DNA from: Eudromia elegans
Lineage: Eukaryota; Chordata; Aves; Tinamiformes; Tinamidae
Length of the DNA: 64,000 nucleotides
Assembly: GCA_003342815.1 (NCBI GenBank)
Contig: PTEX01000016.1
Coordinates: 3,464,731-3,528,730 of the forward strand
Direction: 5' to 3'
Shown here: positions 56,219 to 64,000 of the stretch, in pieces
How positions within the stretch are numbered: position 1 is the stretch's first letter
Layout: each line of letters starts with the position of its first letter
The notes under the pieces: generated by a model
What the model saw: only the letters and a program-made list of their open reading frames with translations
What the model was told of the DNA's origin: nothing
The model's database searches: none
Position numbers and translations under genes: made by a program

Positions 56219-56753
56219 TCAGCTCTGGTGAGGCCACACCTGAAGTACTGGATGCAGTTCTGGGCCCCCCTGTACAAGAGAGACAGGGAGCTTCTAGACA
56301 GGTCCAGCATAGAGCAATGCAGATGATTAAGGGACTGGAGAATCTACCATATGAGCAAAGACTAAATGGGCTGGGCCTGTCTAGCCTGGAGAAGAGAGGA
56401 CTGAGAGGAGATCTGATCAACATGTGTAAGTACCTGAGGGAAGAATGTATGGAGAATGGGGCCAAACTCTTCTCAGTGGTGGCCAGTGACAGGTCAAGGG
56501 GTAAAGGGTACAAGTTGAAAGCCAGGCAATTCCATCTCCATGTGAGGAGGAGTGATGAGGAGGAACCTCTTTATTGTGAGGATGACGGAGCCCTGGAACA
56601 GGCTGCCCAGAGGGGCTGTGGACTCTCCTTTTCTGGAGATCTTCCAAACCCACCTGGATGCCACCCTGTGCTCTGGGTGTCCCTGCTGGAGCAGTGGGGT
56701 TGGACTAGATGATTTCCCTTCCAACCTCAACCATTCTGTGACTCTGTGATTCT
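56219..56753 (+). mobile_element. CR1 LINE, 5'-truncated 3' end
   Basis: This is a clear avian CR1: CTCTGGTGAGGCCACACCTG, CAGTTCTGGGCCCCCCTGTA, AGCCTGGAGAAGAGAGGACT, CAGGCTGCCCAGAGGGGCTG, GGGGTTGGACTAGATGATTT, ending in the typical short tail of repeated ATTCTGTGA-like units (56733-56753) instead of poly-A. It covers about 535 bp of the end of the reverse-transcriptase ORF and the 3' UTR, is 5'-truncated like most copies, and is not coding-competent. It is much better preserved than the other elements in the window, so it is younger. Confidence 0.95.
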
Positions 56754-59359
56754 TGCTTTGGGAATGAAGACTAAGGCCGTTTTCCTTCACTCGAGACGCT
56801 GGAGTTTTCCAACAAACAACCCAGAGCTGTTTTCCCTGCTGGCGCTGGGTGTAGAACGATGTAACTGTTTCCATTAGAAGGAAAAAAAGGCAGCAAGCTT
56901 GGAGACAGAAATCTCTTAGTAAACCTGCATGGCTGTATTAAACAAAGCAAAGAGAACTTTACTCATACACTGCTTTTCAAGTAAATAGTTCCTCCTTCCC
57001 AGTTTGTTCCAGCTTAAGAATCTCTCTGCCCTGTAAATGCCATTACCAGTATTTATTTGTGAAGATCTGGGATATGTTTATTTATTTATCCATATTTAGT
57101 TTAAAAGTCTGGGCTTAAACTTAAACAGTCATTCATAATGTCATTATCTGCTGTCCTCTGCAGTCAGATGCTGTGTGCAGTGTCACAGGACAAAACCTTT
57201 GGCAACACCCTAGAAGAGCAATTTAGCTCCTCATCCATCTCAGCTGGCAGCGTGACTGGCTTCCAAGCTTGCATTGCTGGATGTGTTGTTTTACCCTGAC
57301 ATACATTATTGAGTGTTAAATCACTTTCTGAAGTGTTTATTGGTAATAGTTGAATTCTTTCCACTCAATTTAGACTGCTTTTAAAAAGATAAACATTTTC
57401 TTGTATCCTGGAGTATGATGGAAACACACGGAGAATTCCTTGGGAGGGTGGATCGTTGAAATGAACAGTTCATTAGGTAGGAACGGAATTAACCAGGATT
57501 ATGGTAGAGAACATCCTCTCCCTCCCATCAGGATAAAACAGCAAACTCCCACTGCTGTGCCATGGCACTTAATGTGGAGTAACAGTTGACTTATGTCTCC
57601 TTTCTCCTATCATGTCACTATTTGGTCTGTCAGAAAGCAGGTGACCCTTTTACTGGAACATTACTGACTTCCTGAGTAGGATCCTCATAGATCCTGAAGC
57701 CCCTGAAAAGAAAATTATGGGCTGTAATCTGGAGAGTTAGGTTCTGGGCCTCAGAATTAGGTCATTTGGTATTAGTATGTCCTGGTCTCCAAGTGTGGAA
57801 TGTGGTCAGCAGCCCCTGCATGGCAGTGAGGTCTCTCTGGAAAGAACCCATCACTTTCTTGTACCTTTTTAGGAAAATGAAGCAGGAGATCAGTGAACAC
57901 AAATAAGCATAGAGATTAAAGTCATCTAGTGTGGCAACCTGAAGCTGAGCTGGGGAACAAGGAGCAGAGGCAGCTCAAGTTGGGAAGGAGGCAGGAAAGT
58001 AGGATTTCAAATAAGATCTTTGGCAGTTCATCCCCTGAGGACTCCAAAGCCCAGCAGCCTGATCCAGGCTCGGTACTGTCAAGTCCTCTTACCCCTTGTC
58101 CTTTCTCTGGTGAAGACCTACAAATCAAAGTTTTCTTTTCATTTTATCTTTAATGAGGAGGTCTGCTGAGCCTCTGTCCTGCATCTGGGAGCTACTCTCC
58201 AATCTGATGAACACTGACTTTAGAGACAAGACAAACGATGAGCTGCTGAGATCACAGTAGCAATCAAGCCTCCTTTGATGGCAGAGCTAAAAATACGCTC
58301 CCCAGCTGACAGAGCCTCAGGAAGGGGAATGCATGGTTGGATTGACATCTTCCTTTGTCTCCTTGTCTTCTTCTGCCGGAGGACACTACCTCTGTGACAA
58401 CCATGCAGGCAGGTCATTTCTATCTTCTGAACCAAAGCACCCACACACAGACCCATGCTACCTCCAGCCACAGGAGGAGTAAAGCTTTCAATCCCTCTGA
58501 GTACTTTGGGAATGGGCCATTGCAAGTCTCACTTCTCTTAGTGTTCTGGCACCTGGTGAGTGTTGCATGGCAGGAGCCACATCTCCGCCTCTGGAGGAAA
58601 TCACCTTTGCCAGCCCCTCCGGTTCAGTTTCGTTCTGCTGGACAAGTCTTGCAGTCCAGCTGTCCTAGCCTCTTCCTTTCTGATCAGTTTCTTTGCCGGC
58701 TCTGTTCCTTGCAAAATCCATAGCATTGCCCTGCAAACAACGTGGCTAGTGAGAAGACTGCTTGTGTGCTGTGAATTGTCACCCAGAGAGGTGCCCCCAC
58801 AGCCTGGCTTTGGCATTTGTAAAGGAGCTGGTAAGCAGTGTCACTGCCACCTCCTGGGCTTTGTGGCACAGGAGCTCCTCCCATGGGTTGCAAACGCAGC
58901 CGCATGCACACGGCGCAAGCGATAAAGGCTGCGCAGCCTCAGCTGGCACCAGCCCGCTGCCCTCCACCTGCCTGCAGGCAACAGTGCTAACCAGCCCAAG
59001 TGTTTCCAGGAGAATGCAGGTTTCCCTCCCCTTGGAGTCATTAGCTTAGGATGGATCAATAAGGCTTTTGTGTAGGAGACGTGCAAACGAACAAGCACAC
59101 ACAGCAGGTAAAAGGAGATGTGATGTACTGAACGTGCCCCAGCCTCAGAACGGACTCTGCTCGTTCTTTGTCGCGTGTCAGAGGGTAAAGGCTTGAGCAA
59201 CACCCTTTTCCAAGGGGAAATGGCTAAAAGGGGATATTTCACCGGCTAAATGGGAACCTTCTCTGTATGGTATTTTTCATGCTTCCACATGCAAAACCTG
59301 AACTCAGACAAAAGAAGATTGCCTTTTTTTTTTTTTCTCTCAGACAGAAATACACTATA
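56754..59359. other. Non-coding interval between CR1 and NPY7R
   Basis: I can support no gene or well-defined repeat here. AT-rich patches occur near 57060-57120. Open frames around 58.2-59.2 kb lack domain content. Confidence 0.6.
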
Positions 59360-59365
59360 TTTATT
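59360..59365 (-). terminator. NPY7R polyadenylation signal
   Basis: AATAAA on the minus strand lies about 145 nt after the NPY7R stop codon. It is followed within 30 nt by a GT/T-rich stretch (GTGTATTTCTGTCTGAG), a good downstream element. This gives a short 3' UTR. Confidence 0.6.
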
Positions 59366-59510
59366 GTTTTCAGGAATACAGGTGAGTGTTTCCATGTGGC
59401 TGCAGTAGCAATACTGTTTTGGCAACATAATGTTTCCCCTAAAAAGGCATTCACCCGAGAACGTCCCAGGGGATCAGTCAGCCTCAGGCCCAGAGAGGGA
59501 GGTCCCCTCT

Positions 59511-60671
59511 CTAAACCTCCGTTGGCAGCTGTCCATTGCCAGCAGACTGTTTGATGCTCCCATTTAGGGTGTTGGCCCTGAAGACGTACGACCTCCCCCT
59601 GAGGGAGCCTTCAGTGTGGATGTTTTCTGGCTTGTTCTGGCAACGGAAGAACATAAGAAAGCCATTACGGTAGTTCTTGTTCATCCATCCGTAGAGCAGG
59701 GGGTTGACAAACGTAGAGCACATGGCCACCACATGGAAGACAGTGTACAGGAGTTTGTATTCATGGAAGATAAGAACCAGATCGAGATCAATGGCAAGCT
59801 GGAACATGTGGAAAGGGAGCCAACAGACTGCAAATACCATAACTACCATCACTAGCATTTTGGTCGTCTTCCTTCTCCGGCACTGGCTTTCATTCCTAGA
59901 GGTGGGACTGACGTGATTTTTCAGCTTGAACCAGATCCTGGTATAGGCGTAACAAATAATAGCAAGAGGAAGAACGTACTGCAGGAGGAGCATGGACAGA
60001 CTGTAAATAGTGGCATCTCTGTTGTTGCCAGAAGGCCATTTTTCTGAGCACACAGCCATTTTGAGGTTGATGGATGGGATTTCCTCATACCGGTACTCTC
60101 TGAAGATGGCCAGAGGACCTGCTAGGACTGCTGCCGCTAGCCACATAATGGCTATGATTGTGAAGCTGAGCTTTTTGGAGATTCTACTGTCCAGGTGGAA
60201 AACAATACACCGATACCTATCCAAGGCAATCACAGTTAGGGTGAGTATGGACACATGGACACTCAGAGCTTGAGCGTAAGGGACCAGATGACAAAGAACA
60301 GCTCCAAATTTCCATTCATCCAGCAGTGTGTAGACTAGGGTGAAAGGCAGACACAGAGTATCCACCATCAGGTCTGCCAGGGCCAGGTTAGCTATGAAGA
60401 AGTTGGTGACAGTCCTCATAGTCTTGTATTTCACTATGATGTAGATGACCAAAGAGTTGCCGATGAACCCCAGCAGAATGATGAGGGAATAGGCAGCGAT
60501 CAGAACAACCTGCACCCCCAGGATCTTGGTGCTGTCCATCATGACACTGCGGGACGCAGAGAGATGGTGGCCCGGTGTGACAAAGTCCTTTGCATGCCAG
60601 CCCTGTGGCAGCTTCTCATCTAATGTCTTCTCCATGGTGAGGGTACCGTTGGATCCCTCCAGTGGTCCCAT
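59511..60671 (-). CDS. NPY7R: Neuropeptide Y receptor type 7 (Y2-subfamily GPCR)
   Basis: This is a class A seven-helix receptor for NPY-family peptides, expected at the plasma membrane and Gi-coupled like its relatives. The single coding exon gives 386 aa. Landmarks: sequon Asn8; TM1 about 50-80 with GNSLV (Asn72); TM2 LALAD (Asp100); Cys127 and Cys208 for the TM3-ECL2 disulphide; DRYRC (151-155); CWLPF (283-287); NPLLY (323-327); and a probable palmitoylated Cys344. Segments such as TNFFIANLALADL, LCHLVPYAQ, PLAIFREY, TRIWFKLKNHVSP and MCSTFVNPLLYGWMN place it in the Y2 subfamily, but many differences from Y2 itself (DRYRC for DRHRC, a different tail) and linkage to CSF1R point to Y7, which in chicken maps to chromosome 13. 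The start at 60671 is chosen because the frame upstream crosses a splice acceptor. No damage is seen. Confidence 0.88.
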   Translation of the reverse strand: MGPLEGSNGTLTMEKTLDEKLPQGWHAKDFVTPGHHLSASRSVMMDSTKILGVQVVLIAAYSLIILLGFIGNSLVIYIIVKYKTMRTVTNFFIANLALADLMVDTLCLPFTLVYTLLDEWKFGAVLCHLVPYAQALSVHVSILTLTVIALDRYRCIVFHLDSRISKKLSFTIIAIMWLAAAVLAGPLAIFREYRYEEIPSINLKMAVCSEKWPSGNNRDATIYSLSMLLLQYVLPLAIICYAYTRIWFKLKNHVSPTSRNESQCRRRKTTKMLVMVVMVFAVCWLPFHMFQLAIDLDLVLIFHEYKLLYTVFHVVAMCSTFVNPLLYGWMNKNYRNGFLMFFRCQNKPENIHTEGSLRGRSYVFRANTLNGSIKQSAGNGQLPTEV

Positions 60672-60706
60672 GCGTGGCCTGAGCCTTTCAGCTGGGAGGA
60701 GGATGT
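60672..60706 (-). other. NPY7R: NPY7R 5' UTR portion and splice acceptor
   Basis: On the minus strand a pyrimidine-rich tract ending TATCTGTATTCCAG places an acceptor just before 60706, leaving 35 nt of 5' UTR in the coding exon. The open frame continues upstream to an ATG at 60785, but that part is intron-like, so the 424-residue reading should not be used. The upstream non-coding exon was not located. Confidence 0.6.
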
Positions 60707-62149
60707 CTGGAATACAGATAGAAGATAAGTAAGAGCACCGGACACAACAGAGCATCTGCAAGAGCTGGGACTTAAATGGTCCCACATGTCATTTCAGACC
60801 AAATAGTGGCAACGTCCTCCTTCCTTCTCCCGTACACCGTAGACTTCCTCCCACTGAGCAGCCTGTAAGCTCTGGCACCAGGGTTCATGCAGCTCAAATT
60901 CTGATTTTTTGAACTGAACAGGGAAAGAGCCCAAACCAACCAGTGCTAGACTGATAGGCAGATGGTGGAGCCCCTTTGCACACTGCTGCTGCTGCTGCTT
61001 TCAGTTGCCTTTGCAAAATGGGGGAGCTGCTTCAAGCAAGTCAAAATTTTGTAATCTTTTTGGGGGAACAGAAGAAATCAGTGATGGTGTCAGTCAGAGG
61101 AGACCTTCTTGCCTACAAGCACGTCCTAAGCCTTGATTCCTAAGGACCAGGAAAGAGGGAAATCGGCTGGACATTCTCAAGCTCAGGGTGCTCCTCCTTA
61201 CCTCCCCCGACTCTTTCTCTCCAGATCATGCACCCTGTTGTTTTCTCGAGCAGTCTTGGTGTGCCTTCTGTCCCTCATTCCTCACCCCTCCAGGTGACAC
61301 TATCAGTGGCCCAGTCACTTCCCCCTTCTCCCACCTTGCTGCTGCTGACGATGCTGCTCCTGTCACCCAGGCTCTGGCCAGCATTGCCCAGCAGTGGGTT
61401 GCAGTGGGGAAGGCAGGTGGGGCAGAGCAGTGCAAGGCAGCAGGGCTGTGCATAAGTCTCCTGCAGAGCTGCACCACAGTGTCCAGGCCATAATAGGCCC
61501 AAGAGCAAAGGCCGTGGGGCCAGGGAGCCTCCATGCACCCGGTGCACAAATATCTGTGTGAAAGCAGTGGCAGGAGCCCAGCTGATGAGCCAGAACTGAT
61601 TAGGTCTGGAATCGCGGCTGGTGTTTTGTGCCATCGTATCAGCAGAGTGTTGTCACAGCAGGGTTTTGATTCGGTGCAAACACGGGGTGAGAAAAGCCAG
61701 CTCTGCTCCTAGCTCCTTCTCTGCCTTGTCTCAGAATTGCTGCTTGGGGTGGTAGGCAGGGGTGGGCACAGCCCTGTACCTCCTTCCCCTTCCCAGCACC
61801 ATGTGTGGGGCCCCGGTCCTCACCACACATTTCAGCAGAGGTCATTGCTCGGCCGGAGCGGGACGGTTTGCAGAGCATCACTCCTCTTCTGGCACGAGAA
61901 GGGAATGATGCCCTGCCAGGGAGAGAGGGAAACGTGGGTCTTAAACAACACTGGGAAGGACGGGCAGCCTCCTGGCACCTTCTCATCCTCCTTAGCAAAT
62001 GAACTGCTCTAGTTTTGTACCAAGTGAGACATAAGCACTGCTGGCCTGATGCTGTTGTGCCTCCTGCAGGCCCTTGCCCTGCGAGCAACAGGTCGGAGGA
62101 AAAGCAGAGTGTGGGCAGAGAGGATGCTCTACCTGGCTCTGTGAGAGCG

Positions 62150-62300
62150 CTTTCATTTAAGCTAATACTTCAAACAAATAGAACAAAATAATGGTGGCAG
62201 GATGGTAAAGGAGGCTGCAATTAGATTGTAACGAATAATAAATTGCTGCTCTCTCTTTTATTAGTGCTCCGAAGCAGGATTGTGATCCCCCTGGGGCAGC
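62150..62300. promoter_or_regulatory. Candidate conserved non-coding element A
   Basis: This AT-rich, non-repetitive block in GC-rich surroundings contains several homeodomain-type cores (TTTAAGC, GCAATTAGATTG, AATAATAAATTGC, TTTATTAGTG). The composition and motif density resemble vertebrate enhancers. This is inference from appearance only. Confidence 0.25.
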
Positions 62301-63049
62301 TGCTCCACGAATCTGCGCGCCTGGCTGCAAACCTCATCCCTATCAGAGGTCCTGCCCCTGCGCTCACTGTCTGCTGCTCTTCCCCTGTTGGCTGTTGGCT
62401 CGTCTAACCCTGGCACCCGTTGGTCAGTTTATGCCGATGATCCCATAACGGAAGTTGCTGGACGGTGGAAATGAGGACCGTAAAGCTGCTGCTAAGGGGG
62501 TAGGTAGGAAGGTAGATTTAATCAGCAAAGTGGAAAAATGGGTGGATTTGCTGGGATAAGGGACTGCCAAAGCGGGGGGTCTCAGGCCTCCACCTCGTAC
62601 CTGCCCCCAGCCCTGGCAAGTTAAAACCAAGGCAAAAGGCAGTCACACCTTCTAAGGTGTCACAGGGGCAAAAAGGCAGAGCTAGCAGGCATATTTGGTG
62701 CATGTTTGACCTGTCAGGGCTAGGAGAGCCAGGACAGAGCAGCCTTTTGAGAGATTTATACTGCATCCCTTGTAGCTCCTGCCCTGCCAACACAGCCAGG
62801 CAGCAGGTCCATGCTTCTGCTCAACAGGATCGTCTCCATCCATGTGTGCACCAAAGGTCTACAGTCACAACAGATCCCATTTACCTCCAGGATCCGTGTC
62901 CTGGCATGAGGCCGGGCCACACGTTCTTCCCTTTCCCCTTCTCTCACCCACCAACTGGGTGCTAGTTCCCATGTCTGAATCTCAAGCGATTTCCTTTCAC
63001 TGGAGGCTGGCAGCCACTCACCATCTGAGAGGAGCCAGGAACATCATGG

Positions 63050-63215
63050 TTATTGAAGCTGTTTCACTTCCTAACAAAATGGCCTTAATGGAGTTATTAT
63101 TTGATTTGCTTTGCTTTGTTTTTTTTCCAAGGGAGTACTATTAAAAATCAATTAAGGCTTTTTAATTAAGAGACAAAATGGTAATAATTATTGCTTCCAC
63201 TCCATTGCCTGCCTG
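63050..63215. promoter_or_regulatory. Candidate conserved non-coding element B
   Basis: This block has clustered AT-rich homeobox-like sites (AAAATCAATTAAGG, TTTTTAATTAAGAG, GGTAATAATTATTGC) with no microsatellite structure, flanked by GC-rich DNA. Such sequence is typical of deeply conserved developmental enhancers. I had no alignment to test this. Confidence 0.3.
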
Positions 63216-64000
63216 CAGGTCTCAGGGGAGGCGGTGAGAGTGGACCAAGGTCCATTCCAGCGAGTAATGGAGATGCTGGCATATGAAGGAGGCTGGTGCT
63301 GAGCCCCTGCTCCTGCGCCAAGCAGGCTGGCCAGGTAAGGTGGAAAAATCCCCAGAGCTGCTTTTAGGAGAGCAAAGCAGAAGAGCAGACCAGGAAGAGG
63401 CAGAAATATTGCGCTTGGCCCTTTTCCTAGTGCTGGGCTGCCATGGAGGGACACAGAGGGCCACCCCTGATGGGCAAGGCAGTACTTGGACCCTGCTGAA
63501 CACCAAGACTGAGCAAGGGAGAGAAGGGAGGGAAGTGCCTGTTCACACGGTACGGGATGGCAGGAATCTCATCCGCACCCCAAATGCCAAATCTGCCATT
63601 TGGAAGCTCAAAGCGACCCCACTGCAGCCCCAGGCTTGTGGCCAGCCTGTCTGAGACCTGACAGGCCACGTCCAAGCCCAGAAGAGCCATCTGCAAAGCC
63701 TGGGATAGCTGGTAAAGCAGAGCTGGGGGCTAGGCAGAGGGCTGAGGAAACCAGAGCTTGTTTATGAAAATCACTCATTCTCTCCCAATTAGTGAGACTG
63801 GGGTAGCTCCAACCAGCAGGCACAGAGTGTGGGGACAAGGGGCACAGAAAGATGGGGATGAAGGCGACGGCCACTCAGAGAACAGTTAGGGACCAGGAAT
63901 CTTATCGCAGTTATCCTTTAGCTGGAAGAGGGAGTGAGGGACTTGGGTCAGCCCCTTCGCTCTGCTCCAAGTCTGGCTAACAGCAACCACAGCCTCTTTC

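Larger units (their letters stand above)
60707..64000. other. Non-coding flank upstream of NPY7R
   Basis: I can support no coding exon. A (CTG)5 run lies near 60983-60998. Two AT-rich blocks, about 62150-62300 and 63050-63215, stand out from the GC-richer surroundings and are listed separately. NPY7R non-coding exons and its promoter probably lie here or beyond the window. Confidence 0.55.

Noticed and set aside
56317-56712. 131-codon open frame
   Set aside because: It lies wholly inside the CR1 LINE fragment and reads its terminal region; it is not a host gene.
60671-60785. Extended N-terminus for NPY7R starting at 60785
   Set aside because: A strong splice acceptor lies inside this extension, and the added residues (Cys-rich, no similarity to NPY receptors) look like intron translation.

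Overview
The window is bird nuclear DNA, probably galliform or close to it. Three lines of evidence support this: compact vertebrate exon-intron genes, a well-preserved CR1 LINE 3' end at about 56.2-56.75 kb (the typical avian retroposon), and an intact Y2-subfamily neuropeptide Y receptor of the Y7 type, a gene mammals have lost, linked to CSF1R as on chicken chromosome 13. I cannot fix the species. No bacterial, phage or retroviral features were seen.

Layout. (1) 1-3262: non-coding DNA leading into the CSF1R promoter. (2) 3263-22370, plus strand: CSF1R, the receptor for CSF1 and IL-34. All 21 coding exons could be traced with consistent splice sites and phases (2,907 nt, 968 aa). The 5-kb first intron holds a dense cluster of AP-1, MAF-type and PU.1/ETS sites near 7.34-7.47 kb that looks like the macrophage enhancer FIRE. 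(3) 22371-26118: two convergent 3' UTRs separated by about 1.1 kb. (4) 26119-42240, minus strand: HMGXB3, an HMG-box protein with repeated cysteine clusters. It has 19 coding exons (3,966 nt, 1,321 aa), and a non-coding first exon lies in a CpG-rich promoter at 42.4-42.96 kb. (5) About 42.96-59.36 kb: a gene-poor interval with several old LINE/SINE remnants and one younger CR1 piece. (6) 59511-60671, minus strand: a 386-aa NPY receptor (NPY7R) in a single coding exon, with a spliced 5' UTR and a nearby poly(A) signal. (7) 60.7-64 kb: non-coding DNA upstream of NPY7R, with two AT-rich blocks that may be conserved enhancers.

The three genes do not form a functional pathway; they are neighbours by synteny. 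CSF1R controls survival and differentiation of macrophages, microglia and osteoclasts. HMGXB3 is a poorly characterised, presumably nuclear protein. NPY7R is a peptide GPCR. CSF1R and HMGXB3 face each other tail to tail, as in human. The most useful observations are the FIRE-like intronic element, a KIT-like Cys before the DFG motif of CSF1R where human CSF1R has Gly, the duplicated cysteine-cluster exon pair in HMGXB3 with its possible KDZ-transposase link, and NPY7R in the place where mammals have SLC26A2. Exon limits were read by eye from GT/AG sites and phase; they were not confirmed with transcripts.
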